DNA of 64,000 nt from Bacillus inaquosorum KCTC 13429 (GTDB lineage Bacteria > Bacillota > Bacilli > Bacillales > Bacillaceae): contig NZ_AMXN01000003.1 of assembly GCF_000332645.1 (NCBI RefSeq), forward strand, positions 62,001-126,000, in the 5' to 3' direction. How positions within the stretch are numbered: position 1 is the stretch's first letter; each line of letters opens with the position of its first letter. Positions 31,052-40,263 of this stretch are shown piece after piece. Both the position numbers and the translations under genes were made by a program. The notes under the pieces were generated by a model that worked only from the letters and a program-made list of their open reading frames with translations, searched no databases and had not been told where the DNA came from.

Positions 31052-31665
31052 GATTCTCTCTCTTCTTCCTGAAACGTTCCTTTATAAAAGAAAAGAGTAC
31101 CGAGAATTGTATTTTGCACATGCACTTGAATGGTGAAGCAATTCTTGTTTTCGTCAAACGTTTCGCAAACAACTGATGTACCCGTCAGCCATTTTGGCAG
31201 CGGTATTCTTTTTCCGCATAGCAATAGCCATTGCTTTCCCGATGTAATCGTAAGAGAGCCATCAGGAGATGCCTCGAACGCTAAAACAGACAGCAGAAGA
31301 TGAGGTTTGCCGAAGAAATCAAGTATTCTATCTTCTTTTTCGTCGTATACCATGATCGCGTCAAAGAAACGTTTATTGCCTTTAAAGTAAAATGTACGAT
31401 TCCATTCTATCCCGATATGATCCCGATTCATAAGACAAGCTCTATTTTGTATCGTAAAAGGGATGTCTTTGCCTCTTTCTGAAAAGAAGCACCTGAAAAA
31501 AACACCCAGTTTTAACAGCATTCTGACCAGAAAAGAGCCTCCGCTTATCTCTGACATCGTTCCTGTCCCGCTGAATGTATGAGATTCGTCTAACTGATAG
31601 CGTTTTTGCAGCTTGGGATGCAGCAAATGATAGTTAATGATCGTTTTTTCATAAATCGAACTCAC
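31045..31665 (-). CDS. yndH: DUF4166 protein YndH
   Basis: A soluble protein of about 206 residues from the GTG at VSSIYEKT. The longer frame (to 31749) overlaps yndG by 80 bases and is unlikely. It matches DUF4166: a conserved LHPKLQKRYQL, FSGTGTM and later a beta-rich half with IPLPKWLTGTS. Function unknown, but DUF4166 domains often accompany lipid- or polyketide-like binding proteins. It overlaps yndJ and abuts yndG. Confidence 0.78.
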   Translation of the reverse strand: MSSIYEKTIINYHLLHPKLQKRYQLDESHTFSGTGTMSEISGGSFLVRMLLKLGVFFRCFFSERGKDIPFTIQNRACLMNRDHIGIEWNRTFYFKGNKRFFDAIMVYDEKEDRILDFFGKPHLLLSVLAFEASPDGSLTITSGKQWLLLCGKRIPLPKWLTGTSVVCETFDENKNCFTIQVHVQNTILGTLFFYKGTFQEEERESC

Positions 31666-31669
31666 AATG

Positions 31670-32476
31670 TCACTTCTTTCTTTTTCGTTTTGTGTGCCAG
31701 GCACTGGGGAGCTGAAGACTAAGAACACCGCTTGCCGCAGAAAACACACACAACAGCATCGATAATAATATCTCGGAACCTACAAAAGCGAATCCAGCAA
31801 AGATACAAGCCTGGCCGGCGTGAATGATCCATTTTCTCTTTAAAGGAATCAGCCATAACATACCCATACCTATCTCCGCTGTTCCTGCAAAAATGCTTGT
31901 TTCAAAACCTGTAAAGCCTTGATAAAACCAAAACAGACTGAAAAACAGACATATTATCACATAAACGATAGCAGATCGAATTGTGTGTTTGGGATGTTTA
32001 TTTTGCTCGATCCAAAGCCTTAATGCATCAAAGCTCCATGCAGTCGCCCAGCCAAGCAGCGGCCGAAATAATAAACGATCGATCCATTTTCCCGGTAGTC
32101 CGTAGGCTGTTTTATATTGGTACTGTGTTAAAAAAGTAATTTTCCCGTTATCTTGCTGTATGTACTTCCAGTAGCCGCTGCCGTGCTGAATCAGAGATAA
32201 CGGATGATCAGAGCCAAAAGCCAGTGAGGAAACTCTTTCAGATGAACCTTCGTTGATAACACCAACTGTTTCTCCTGTACCTGATACCTTTAATCCAAAG
32301 CCTATCCTTGTTTCGTAAAGAAACTTCTGCTTTTCGTATGGCTGCTTATGCAAATATGTGATATTTGAAAACCGGAGGTCCCATTCCTTATGCAGCGATG
32401 GGTTTTGTGTATATTCCCAGAGCTTATCCAGATCAGATCTCATTTCGATTTCTACATAAATCGGTTTCTGTCTCAC
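31670..32476 (-). CDS. yndG: SRPBCC plus DoxX-like membrane fusion YndG
   Basis: A 268-residue protein. The first 150 residues resemble a START/SRPBCC ligand-binding fold (YVEIEMRSDLDKLWEYTQNPSLH). The second half has four hydrophobic spans in the style of DoxX proteins (FAGTAEIGMGMLWLIPLKRK). First gene of the yndG-yndH-yndJ operon. Ligand and process are unknown. GGAGGGG precedes the ATG. Confidence 0.8.
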   Translation of the reverse strand: MRQKPIYVEIEMRSDLDKLWEYTQNPSLHKEWDLRFSNITYLHKQPYEKQKFLYETRIGFGLKVSGTGETVGVINEGSSERVSSLAFGSDHPLSLIQHGSGYWKYIQQDNGKITFLTQYQYKTAYGLPGKWIDRLLFRPLLGWATAWSFDALRLWIEQNKHPKHTIRSAIVYVIICLFFSLFWFYQGFTGFETSIFAGTAEIGMGMLWLIPLKRKWIIHAGQACIFAGFAFVGSEILLSMLLCVFSAASGVLSLQLPSAWHTKRKRKK

Positions 32477-32631
32477 AGCCCCTCCTCCCTTCTATTTCAA
32501 GCAATTCCTATATTAGCATATTGACCATTTTAAAAATGCTTACCTCCCAAAAAAAGTATATCTCAATCCCGAAAAATGCATAGAAAAAGAAGAGATGTTT
32601 CTTCTCTTCTGATTTTAAGCACCTATTTGAT

Positions 32632-33849
32632 TCATTGCTGTGTTTTAACCGTTCCATAATGAGTAATTGTGGCTTTAACGCTGTACGTGATGGTAGCCTT
32701 ACTGAAGGTGTCATCCCAATTATTTTTCACCTTTTTCCATAAGTCCGGATGTTCAAGTCTTAATGATTCATCAAAACCCGCAACATCTGCTTTATAATCA
32801 TCCTGAAGTTTTTTTAATACATTACCGACTATTTTCTTTACTTCGTTTTCAGTATTCGTTTCAATACGTTCTAAAAACTGGGTGTCCAAAGTCTCTTTTG
32901 TGTTCCAGTTTTCAACCAAGTCCCCTTCTGATTCAATATCGACATGGAATGAAATATCTGTTCCTTTTACTATGGGCTTGATTTTGCTTTTTATATAATT
33001 GATATCGTACGCAATCACCTGTTGGCTCTTTTTATCATAACTTTTGACAACTCCGCCTTTTCCTTCCCCGGCAATCCATGTAATCCCCTCCGTTTCATAT
33101 TCATTTAAAGTGCCAATCATTTTTTTAGACTTCCCGTTGATTACCGCCGCTCCGGAATACTTGATTGCTCCATTCGCCGCGACCACATTTTGCAGTAAAA
33201 AGCTGCTGCCAGAATGAAGTTTGCCAATTAGTTTCGCGAGTGTCACAGGGGGAAGAATTCTTGAAACTTTATGTTCATTTTCACCTAATCCAACCAGCCG
33301 AAATGCCGGAATTTCACCGCTCTCTTTCAGCTGGAGGGCCTCCCTCGCCTCCCCTTTTGCAGATAAAACAAGACAGCTCAGCCTAATTTCATTATCACGA
33401 AAAAATTGATCCAGCATTTTGTCGATAGGATATGTACGCAGCACATCTTCACTCATGACAACAACTTTTAAATGCGGGCTAAACACTTCACGGTCCCTTC
33501 TTAACGCAATCTCGCTTCCAATCTGCTGTAACGAATCCCCTGTTTCACTAATATTAATATACGCTTTCTGCGCCCCTTGCCCGCCACCGCCTCCACTGCT
33601 TGTCCCTGCACCTGCCGCTTTTTCATTAACAAATTGATAGGTTAGCGTAATGTTGTCTTTTTTCGGATAGCTCCCGCCTTCTTCTTTTAATTCTTTCTCA
33701 GTGTTTGTTTCTTTCCCTTTATCAATTGCGATAGCGAATGTGAGACCGAGCTCTTCTATTTCCCGGCTGCTCCAGCACCCTGTTACACAAATCATCAGCA
33801 GACATAATATGACGATAGCGGACAGTGGATGTTTTATTTTACTTTTCAC
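32632..33849 (-). CDS. yndF: Germinant receptor C-subunit lipoprotein YndF
   Basis: A 405-residue protein with a lipobox signal sequence (LCLLMICVTGCWSSREIEEL) and the GerKC/GerAC domain pattern typical of this family. It would be lipid-anchored on the outer face of the spore inner membrane. Its start overlaps yndE by 11 bases, as in other ger operons. Last gene of the yndD-yndE-yndF unit, B. subtilis's less characterised GerA-type receptor. Confidence 0.92.
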   Translation of the reverse strand: MKSKIKHPLSAIVILCLLMICVTGCWSSREIEELGLTFAIAIDKGKETNTEKELKEEGGSYPKKDNITLTYQFVNEKAAGAGTSSGGGGGQGAQKAYINISETGDSLQQIGSEIALRRDREVFSPHLKVVVMSEDVLRTYPIDKMLDQFFRDNEIRLSCLVLSAKGEAREALQLKESGEIPAFRLVGLGENEHKVSRILPPVTLAKLIGKLHSGSSFLLQNVVAANGAIKYSGAAVINGKSKKMIGTLNEYETEGITWIAGEGKGGVVKSYDKKSQQVIAYDINYIKSKIKPIVKGTDISFHVDIESEGDLVENWNTKETLDTQFLERIETNTENEVKKIVGNVLKKLQDDYKADVAGFDESLRLEHPDLWKKVKNNWDDTFSKATITYSVKATITHYGTVKTQQ

Positions 33850-34930
33850 CTCTTTTCCTCCATTTCGATATAACTAAAAGCAAAATCGGCAAAGCGCCAA
33901 ATATATACAAAGCCATATGACTGACCATATCACCCAAAATAAACACATCATTTTCATTTTTCGGCATGCAAGAGAGGATATAAATAACAGGAAGCAGCCC
34001 AAACATGCATGAAATGGGTTTCTTTTTGAAAACTTGCGAGACTCCTAAAGATGCTGCATAAAAAGTGATAATAAATGTGGCAAAAAGCTGCATAATCCAA
34101 ATGACTAGCAAAAATGATTCAAACCGTTCAAAGATTAAACCCGGTATTTCAAAACTTCTCATCAGGTCAAGTCCCGGCCATGTTCTCGTTACAACACCAT
34201 CAACTGACAGTGCACCGATGACCATAATCAGGGTAATCATATAAAAACACGTTACAACCCCTGTGCCCATGAACACCGCTTTTACTGCATTCTTCGGCTT
34301 CTTCATAAACGCTACTAGAATGAGCATAATTTCTGAACACGTAAATGAAAGTGTCGTTGTCTTAACTCCTTTGAGGACCGGCATTATTCCATTACCTAAT
34401 ACAGGGCGTAAATTGTTGATCTCAAATATACCTATACTCATGAGGGCTACAGTTAAAAAGATGATAACCGTAATCGGAAAGATCATTTCAAATAGCCGGG
34501 CAATTGGATCGAGCCCTTGTGTTATCGAATAAAGCCCAATCCAAAGAACTGTCATAATAATGGCCCAAAACGGTGTCCCTTCAAGGAGAAAAAACTCCAC
34601 AATTTCGGACATGACTCTGACTTCAAATGCACCGAGTGCCAGAAAATAAGTAATAAAAACAATACTGATCAAACGGCCGAGCCATTTTCCTACAATATGT
34701 CCGGAGTATTCATAAAAGGTTTCCTTAGGATACTGCTGGCTTAATTTAACTATAATTATCCCGGCTATTACCGCAATGCCCCCGCCTAATAAAACTGAAA
34801 TCCATCCATCAGGAGATTTCGTTTGTTCTGTTACTGTCCGGGGGAGTGTAAGAACTCCGGCGGCAAGCATGTAATTAATGATGATAATCGTTGCCTGAGC
34901 GGTTGTGATTTTACTGGTTGGGCTGAACAT
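33839..34930 (-). CDS. yndE: Germinant receptor B-subunit permease YndE
   Basis: A 363-residue protein with about ten membrane spans, spore-germination permease family (GerAB/GerKB, APC superfamily). The opening KITTAQATIIIINYMLAAGVLTLPR is typical. It probably binds the germinant within the transporter-like fold. It overlaps yndF and follows yndD by 29 bases. Confidence 0.93.
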   Translation of the reverse strand: MFSPTSKITTAQATIIIINYMLAAGVLTLPRTVTEQTKSPDGWISVLLGGGIAVIAGIIIVKLSQQYPKETFYEYSGHIVGKWLGRLISIVFITYFLALGAFEVRVMSEIVEFFLLEGTPFWAIIMTVLWIGLYSITQGLDPIARLFEMIFPITVIIFLTVALMSIGIFEINNLRPVLGNGIMPVLKGVKTTTLSFTCSEIMLILVAFMKKPKNAVKAVFMGTGVVTCFYMITLIMVIGALSVDGVVTRTWPGLDLMRSFEIPGLIFERFESFLLVIWIMQLFATFIITFYAASLGVSQVFKKKPISCMFGLLPVIYILSCMPKNENDVFILGDMVSHMALYIFGALPILLLVISKWRKRGEK

Positions 34931-34959
34931 GAGACTTTATCACACTCCTGTCGAGTTCG

Positions 34960-36516
34960 TCACTTCACCCGTTTTGTATTATCTGTATTCATCATTTTAG
35001 GCCGGCGCTTCATGACTAAAAGAGGCATTCTGATGACGAAGTCTTTCCAATCTTTCAAATGATAAGGAACTGCCGGACTTGCGTATGGGACACCAAAACT
35101 CTTTAGCTTTACGACATGGCTGCTTAGAAGCAGATAATACATAATGACACCAAATAATCCAAACACCGCAGCGCAAAACATCGCGCCAAACCGAAGCATC
35201 CGAAGTGCTATGCCTGTACTGTAATGCGGGATGGCAAATGAAGAAATTGCTGTGAGCGCAACGACAATGACCATAATTGGACTGACAATCCCTGCCTGCA
35301 CAGCTGCTTCTCCGATGATTAATCCGCCAACTATGCCTATCGCAGGTCCGATCGGTTTTGGCAGACGCAGCCCCGCTTCTCGTAAGATTTCGATTGCAAT
35401 TTCCATAAATAAAGCTTCAATGATGGATGGGAACGGAACACCCATACGCGTCCCGGAAATTGAAATTGCCAGTTTGGTCGGAATTAACCCCGGATGAAAA
35501 GAAATAAATGATATATATAAAGCCGGCGCAAATAACGTTATGATTGCCGCAATGAACCTCAGCAATCTGATGAGCGAGCTTGGGAACCACCGTTCATAAT
35601 AATCTTCAGGCGATTGAAGCACCATGCTGAAAGTGACCGGAACAAGCAAGGCAAACGGCGTACCGTCAAGCAGAATGGCTACTCTGCCTTCCATTAATCC
35701 GCTTATAACGCGATCAGGCCGTTCTGTACTCTGCACTTGCGGAAAGGGGCTCAAATAATTATCCTCAATTAACTGTTCAACGTAGCCTGATTCCGGCAAA
35801 TGATCTATCTCAATCCCTTTCACTCTTTTTTTTACTTCCTCGACCACTTTTGGATCTGCAATGTCATTCATATAAGCGATGATTAAATCCTTTTTTAGCC
35901 GTGTCCCTACTTCAAATTTCTGCAATGTTAATTGATCATTTTTTCCTTGCTGTCTTAAAAGAGCTGTATTCGTACTCAACTCTTCTGTAAAGCCCGTGCG
36001 CGGCCCTCGAACAAGCGCTTCTGAAAGCGGCTCCTCGATACTTCGATTTTGTTTTTTTACTGTTCCCAGAAGAAAGGCCTGCGGCATTCCATCGATAAGA
36101 AGCGCTGTTGAACCCATGAAAACATTCAGCACGATATCACTGATTTTCTCTGATTCTATAACATCACTGATTGATACGATTTGATTCTTTATAGATTGCG
36201 GAGTAAAAATGTCTTTGCCGGAATGAGAAATTTCATCACTTACCTGATGATGATTCATGATTAACGCTGATAGTCCTTTATTAATCATATCCTGATCAGA
36301 CAATCCATCAACAAAGATCAATGCCGATTTTACATGTAAATGAGTGATCTCAAGTTCCCGGATATGAACGTCTCCGTTATGTCCGATCTTTCTTTTTACT
36401 AGCTCAATGTCGTCTTCAAAGTTACCGGTTAACACATCATGGTCCTGCTTTTCAGCTTTTGAATGATCTGATCCTTGATGCTTCTGTGTTTTGTACTGAT
36501 TGCTCCGCCACCTCAT
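34960..36516 (-). CDS. yndD: Germinant receptor A-subunit YndD
   Basis: A 518-residue GerA/SpoVAF family protein. A hydrophilic N-terminal domain (1-290) is followed by 5-6 spans and a C-terminal tail, with the family-typical stretches [13 protein letters not shown] and [18 protein letters not shown]. With YndE and YndF it should form a GerA-type receptor in the spore inner membrane. First large gene of the operon; a 36-codon ORF lies just upstream. Confidence 0.93.
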   Translation of the reverse strand: MRWRSNQYKTQKHQGSDHSKAEKQDHDVLTGNFEDDIELVKRKIGHNGDVHIRELEITHLHVKSALIFVDGLSDQDMINKGLSALIMNHHQVSDEISHSGKDIFTPQSIKNQIVSISDVIESEKISDIVLNVFMGSTALLIDGMPQAFLLGTVKKQNRSIEEPLSEALVRGPRTGFTEELSTNTALLRQQGKNDQLTLQKFEVGTRLKKDLIIAYMNDIADPKVVEEVKKRVKGIEIDHLPESGYVEQLIEDNYLSPFPQVQSTERPDRVISGLMEGRVAILLDGTPFALLVPVTFSMVLQSPEDYYERWFPSSLIRLLRFIAAIITLFAPALYISFISFHPGLIPTKLAISISGTRMGVPFPSIIEALFMEIAIEILREAGLRLPKPIGPAIGIVGGLIIGEAAVQAGIVSPIMVIVVALTAISSFAIPHYSTGIALRMLRFGAMFCAAVFGLFGVIMYYLLLSSHVVKLKSFGVPYASPAVPYHLKDWKDFVIRMPLLVMKRRPKMMNTDNTKRVK

Positions 36517-36528
36517 GATTGCACCTTC

Positions 36529-36639
36529 TTATGTATGAATCCAAGTAAACACTTTATAGATTGCATATGGAACGAGAAATACAACTAACGCTTGAAACCA
36601 TACTGTCCAGTCAGTAAGTGTTGATACCATGTTATCCAT
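36529..36639 (-). CDS. 36-residue membrane peptide ahead of the ger operon
   Basis: A short gene, MDNMVSTLTDWTVWFQALVV and on, ending in FTWIHT, with one hydrophobic span of about 24 residues. AAGGGA lies eight bases before the ATG. It is 13 bases upstream of yndD on the same strand. Small membrane D subunits that tune GerA-type receptors are known next to other ger operons; this peptide is in the right place but has a single span rather than two. Function inferred from position only. Confidence 0.62.
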   Translation of the reverse strand: MDNMVSTLTDWTVWFQALVVFLVPYAIYKVFTWIHT

Positions 36640-36760
36640 CTGTCAATTCCCTTCTCTTTAATAGGATTATTTTTCCCATACATCTATTATTTATGTTCGT
36701 CTTTTTTCACAATAAAAAAAGCATGATGAACGTCTTCATCACGCTTTAGAGAAATCAATA

Positions 36761-37556
36761 TTAAAGAAGGCTCAGAAGAAAGCCGCCAATCACACCGGTG
36801 ACTACAACTACCCAAGGAGGCAGCTTCCAATAAGCAAGCATACTGAACAATACGGCCGCAAACGCAAAATCAATCTGATTCAAAATCGCACTTGTCCAAA
36901 TCGGAAAATAAAAAGCTGAAATTAAAATTCCGACTACCGCTGCATTCACTCCTGCAAGAGCTTCCTTTAGTTTAGGATTCCTCCGCAAAGCATCCCAATA
37001 AGGCAACGCACCTAAAATAAGCAAAAACGCAGGCAGGAAAATGGCAATGGCGGCTAACGTTCCTCCCTGCCAGCCGCCCATGACCGCACCAAGATAGGCG
37101 GCAAATGTAAATAACGGCCCCGGCACAGCTTGTGCTGCACCATAACCTGCTAAAAATGCTTCTTTACTGACCATTCCAGCTGGTACAAACTCCTGATAGC
37201 GGCAATACAACATGTCCCCCGCCAAAAACCAAGGACCCCGCCCTATAAAAGCTGTCAAACATAGAAAGCCAGCGCAGCGTAAAGCCGAGAAATGAAACGA
37301 CACCGCCGAGTAATCCGCCACGCATAACACCAAGCCCAATCCCAACTTGGCTGCTCGCCGGTCCAGGCAAGAACTGGTACAAAGCAACCAAATCAGCATA
37401 GCTTTTTTCATCCAACCATTTTCTTTTGCGAAGATATTCTTCATAGAAATAACCCAGATGAGCAATGGGACCTCCGAATGATGTAAACCCAAGTCTTGTT
37501 GAAACAATTAAGATTTCTATCAGAGTTTTAAAGCTGCTGCCCTTATGTTCGCGCAT
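36761..37556 (-). pseudogene. Chromate transporter (ChrA family), internally deleted and frameshifted
   Basis: The first reading frame gives the start of a ChrA protein (FTSFGGPIAHLGYF, FLPGPASSQVGIGLG, GGVVSFLGFTL). It then jumps at LGFTL directly to FYRAGSLVFGGGHVVLP, the start of the second half, without the roughly 100-150 residues normally between. A frameshift near 37194-37200 follows, after which the rest (YQEFVPAGMVSKEAFLAGYG, QAVPGPLFTFAAYLG) is read in another frame. The intact family consists of two homologous halves exporting chromate. This copy is probably dead. Confidence 0.78.
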
Positions 37557-37730
37557 CTCTTCCTCATCATTTTTAAAAAGTATATTAACAACTTAAGTAT
37601 AAAAAACTGAAACATGTATGCAAGAGCTTGTTTGAAAATGATGCAGAACAAACGGAAAAATGCTGACACTCCTTACCTTTTTTATCATAAAAAAAGACTC
37701 AAAATGAGCCTGTTTGCAGTCGGGAATAGA

Positions 37731-37920
37731 CTAAAATTCCAGTTTGAAGCTTTCTGACTGATCTGAAACTTCCACAGGTATCCCCATTATCGTTTTCGGT
37801 TTTGAAACGTAAACAAAGCGCGTCTCTTCCTCTAATTGCTGAAACGTTTTTTTTACTGACTACAATTCTAGCCGGCTTTCCTGGGCTGTTATCAATAGCT
37901 GCTTTGATTTTTCCAAGCAT
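37731..37920 (-). pseudogene. Small protein gene with one extra base in a run of eight A
   Basis: The start MLGKIKAAIDNSPGKPARIV has AGGAGG at good spacing. As given, an 8-A run (minus strand of 37847-37854) shifts the frame. With seven A the frame would run on as KKTFQQLEEETRFVYVSKPK to a TAG at 37731, ending KLEF, a far more protein-like sequence of 62 residues. The frame as read gives a 73-residue product with a much less regular tail. Unknown family; either a phase-variable tract, a pseudogene or a sequencing error. Confidence 0.6.
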
Positions 37921-37942
37921 AAAAAACCTCCTGTTTTAGATT

Positions 37943-38260
37943 CTAAACCAGAGATATAACCATAATGAGATTAATGACAGCTAAAACTCCTGAAACATAT
38001 ACTATACGTTTGCTCTTCCTCCAGAAAAACAATACATTGGCTAATAAAACAAAACTGATGAACGCATCAAATCCTCGCAGAACGATTGGGCTGAACAGGA
38101 TTTCTGGTTCAAAAATAACCATTGCTACTGCACAAACAATCATGAGTGAAAGGACGAAAATATACACTTTCCACTCTCTCACTGTATTTTCTTTCTCGTA
38201 CACGCAGCCCTGGATGACTGATACAAGGTTCATCAACAGACTGCAGCATAATTCATACAA
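37943..38260 (-). CDS. Small membrane protein of unknown function
   Basis: A protein of up to 105 residues with three hydrophobic segments (VYIFVLSLMIVCAVAMVIF, FDAFISFVLLANVLFFW, IVYVSGVLAVINLIMVISLV). The most likely real start is the GTG of VREWKVYIF, which has GAGAAAG upstream and would give about 79 residues. It lies upstream of the small gene at 37.7-37.9 kb on the same strand and divergent from yndB. Not recognised. Confidence 0.5.
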   Translation of the reverse strand: MYELCCSLLMNLVSVIQGCVYEKENTVREWKVYIFVLSLMIVCAVAMVIFEPEILFSPIVLRGFDAFISFVLLANVLFFWRKSKRIVYVSGVLAVINLIMVISLV

Positions 38261-38332
38261 GCTATGGACATGATCTTATTAGTTATTATATGATTTAAAT
38301 GAAAAAACATCATATGTCAAGAGGTAAACGAA

Positions 38333-38767
38333 ATGGATCAAAATCATCAGAATACATTACCCGATATTACGAAAAACATTACCCTGGAGGCACCTATTCA
38401 GAAGGTCTGGGAGACAGTCTCAACTTCAGAAGGCATCGCCAAGTGGTTTATGCCCAATGACTTTCAGCTGAAAGAAGGACAAGTATTCCACTTACAATCA
38501 CCGTTTGGACCGTCTCCTTGTAGAGTTTTGGCTGTTCAAGTTCCCACTGAACTTTCTTTTGAATGGGATACAGACGGATGGGTCGTTACCTTTCAATTAG
38601 AAGACTTGGGAGAAAAGACGAGGTTTACCCTTATTCACAGCGGATGGAAGGAGCCAAATGAAGTGATCGGCAAAGCAAACGAGAAAAGCTCCATCATTCG
38701 CGATAAAATGGATGGAGGCTGGACAGGTATTGTGAATGAACGGCTTCGTAAGGCTGTCGAAGAATAA
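38333..38767 (+). CDS. yndB: START/SRPBCC domain protein YndB
   Basis: A 144-residue AHSA1-type SRPBCC protein: [20 protein letters not shown], then [25 protein letters not shown] and the closing long helix with [17 protein letters not shown]. The fold forms a cavity for a hydrophobic ligand; B. subtilis YndB has been described as binding flavonoid-like compounds. AAGAGGTAAACGA precedes the ATG. Monocistronic. Confidence 0.9.
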   Translation: MDQNHQNTLPDITKNITLEAPIQKVWETVSTSEGIAKWFMPNDFQLKEGQVFHLQSPFGPSPCRVLAVQVPTELSFEWDTDGWVVTFQLEDLGEKTRFTLIHSGWKEPNEVIGKANEKSSIIRDKMDGGWTGIVNERLRKAVEE

Positions 38768-38793
38768 AAAAGAGAGAGTGTCTCTCTTTTTTG
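38766..38793. terminator. Terminator of yndB
   Basis: AAAAAGAGAGA and TCTCTCTTTTTT arms, adjacent to the yndB stop and 20 bases from the end of yndA. Confidence 0.8.
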
Positions 38794-38813
38794 TTTTCCA
38801 AAGTCTAAGTCCA

Positions 38814-39215
38814 TCAATCATAAAACGTAACGGTTTTTGATTTACCAGAGTAATCGGTAACAAAGAACTCCGCCTTGTTATTGCTTCCATCTACAAATTT
38901 CCCGATACTGCTAAAGGTATGACATTCTCCGGGCGAAAAATAATTTGACCCTACATAATCATCAGGATTGTCACCGGCATCATCTTCATATAGGTGCAGC
39001 GAAACAGAAAAAGGAGTGCTTCCTGAAAGACATACTCTAAAATCTCCTCCGCTCGAATACACTGTCGGACTTGAATAAGTATATGTGTAAGTCCCCAGCT
39101 TATCCCACTCCCCAGCTCCAGTGGTTCCCGCTTTTTCTGCTTGTGCCGTTAATGGAAAAACCGCAGCGAACCCTAAAACAGACAGGAATCCAATTACCTT
39201 AGTGTATTTCATCAT
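38814..39215 (-). CDS. yndA: Secreted protein YndA
   Basis: A 133-residue protein with a signal peptide (about residues 1-27, ending LTAQAEKA). The mature part is beta-rich with aromatic residues and two cysteines (FRVCLSGSTPF, GECHTFSS) that could form a disulfide. No known domain. It lies where B. subtilis has yndA, between tatAC and yndB. GGAGAGAT precedes the start. Confidence 0.78.
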   Translation of the reverse strand: MMKYTKVIGFLSVLGFAAVFPLTAQAEKAGTTGAGEWDKLGTYTYTYSSPTVYSSGGDFRVCLSGSTPFSVSLHLYEDDAGDNPDDYVGSNYFSPGECHTFSSIGKFVDGSNNKAEFFVTDYSGKSKTVTFYD

Positions 39216-39529
39216 CCAGATCTCTCCTCTATTTCAATCATAGCAAGTCACAGTACTATACGTAGTCATTTCTTTGTGCCTGATATGCCATCCCGTATGG
39301 CAGCGATATGATCCCTATAGCCTCAACACAGCATTTGATCCAGCTCACCTCCTCACATCTTTTTGTTAATGGCATTGGACATTATATTCTGCAGCAGCCG
39401 TTTTATGAATATTATCTCAACACGCCTGCTGGCGGTTTTTAAAATGTTCAAAATAAACGTATTTCCATTTAAACCGCCATCTCTTATAATTTGTTTAGAA
39501 GGTTGAACTTCAATCAGGAGGAAAAGAAC
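39216..39529. other. Intergenic region between yndA and tatAC
   Basis: About 310 bases between divergent genes. I see no gene, strong dyad or operator that I can name, only AT-rich promoter-type sequence. Confidence 0.4.
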
Positions 39530-39718
39530 ATGGAATTAAGCTTCACAAAAATACTCGTTATTTTATTTGTAGGCTTTTTAGTATTTGGTCCTGATAAACT
39601 GCCGGCGCTTGGCCGTGCTGCTGGAAAAGCCTTATCAGAATTTAAACAAGCGACCAGCGGACTGACTCAGGATGTAAGAAAAAGTGATTCAGAAAACAAA
39701 GATGACAAACAAATGTAG
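39530..39718 (+). CDS. tatAC: Twin-arginine translocase component TatAC
   Basis: A 62-residue TatA-family protein: one N-terminal span (KILVILFVGFLVFGPDKLP), the hinge LGRAAGKALSEFK and a charged amphipathic C-terminus. It is one of the three B. subtilis TatA paralogues, not paired here with a tatC gene. CAGGAGGAAAAGAAC precedes the ATG used. A terminator follows directly. Confidence 0.92.
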   Translation: MELSFTKILVILFVGFLVFGPDKLPALGRAAGKALSEFKQATSGLTQDVRKSDSENKDDKQM

Positions 39719-39730
39719 GATAAATGATGT

Positions 39731-39756
39731 GGCCGATGAAAAATCGGCCTTTTTAT
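39731..39756 (+). terminator. Terminator of tatAC
   Basis: GGCCGAT and ATCGGCC arms, then TTTTTATTTTG. Confidence 0.85.
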
Positions 39757-39895
39757 TTTGATTTGTTTCTGTGTCACCTGCCTCTTTTTCTATGAATTTG
39801 GACAGCCCTTTTTTCCCTTTATGATTTAAATTGTCCAATCCGCACAATCTATTCGCCATATAATAAAGCGTATTAACAATAAAGGAGGAGTATAT

Positions 39896-40120
39896 ATGGG
39901 TTATTACAAAAAATATAAAGAAGAGTATTATACGGTCAAAAAAACGTATTATAAGAAGTATTACGAATATGATAAAAAATACTATGACCACCATGATAAA
40001 AAATATTACGACTGTGATTATGACAAAAAATATTATGACCATGATAAGAAATATTATGATCACGACAAAAAAGACTATGATTATGTTGTAGAGTATAAGA
40101 AGCATAAGAAACATTACTAA
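39896..40120 (+). CDS. cotC: Spore coat protein CotC
   Basis: A 74-residue protein made almost only of Tyr, Lys, Asp and His in repeats of the type DKKYYDHD. Only one cysteine is present (YDCDYD). CotC lies in the outer coat, assembled in dimers with CotU, with tyrosine cross-links likely. AAGGAGGAGTATAT precedes the ATG. It is longer than the 66 residues I recall for strain 168, in keeping with repeat slippage. Its homologues CotU are at 45.4-46.0 kb. Confidence 0.9.
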   Translation: MGYYKKYKEEYYTVKKTYYKKYYEYDKKYYDHHDKKYYDCDYDKKYYDHDKKYYDHDKKDYDYVVEYKKHKKHY

Positions 40121-40155
40121 ACTCCATTAACATCTCCTCGTTTTCCTTTTTCTTT

Positions 40156-40180
40156 CCCCGGCTAAATGCCGGGTTTTTTT
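40156..40180 (+). terminator. Terminator of cotC
   Basis: CCCCGGC and GCCGGG arms followed by seven T. Confidence 0.85.
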
Positions 40181-40263
40181 GTTTGACCATTGTTCGTATA
40201 ATCTGAAGCTTCCCGCCTTTTTTTATGTAGACCTTAATGACTGAATCTGAATTTATAATGAAT

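Noticed and set aside
31665..31749. The longer start of yndH that overlaps yndG by 80 bases
   Set aside because: The GTG at 31665 abuts the yndG stop and fits coupled translation; the longer form lacks a ribosome site.
39689..40114. A 141-codon minus-strand ORF opposite cotC
   Set aside because: Its hydrophobic content is only the antisense of Lys/Tyr/Asp repeats; it also overlaps the tatAC terminator.
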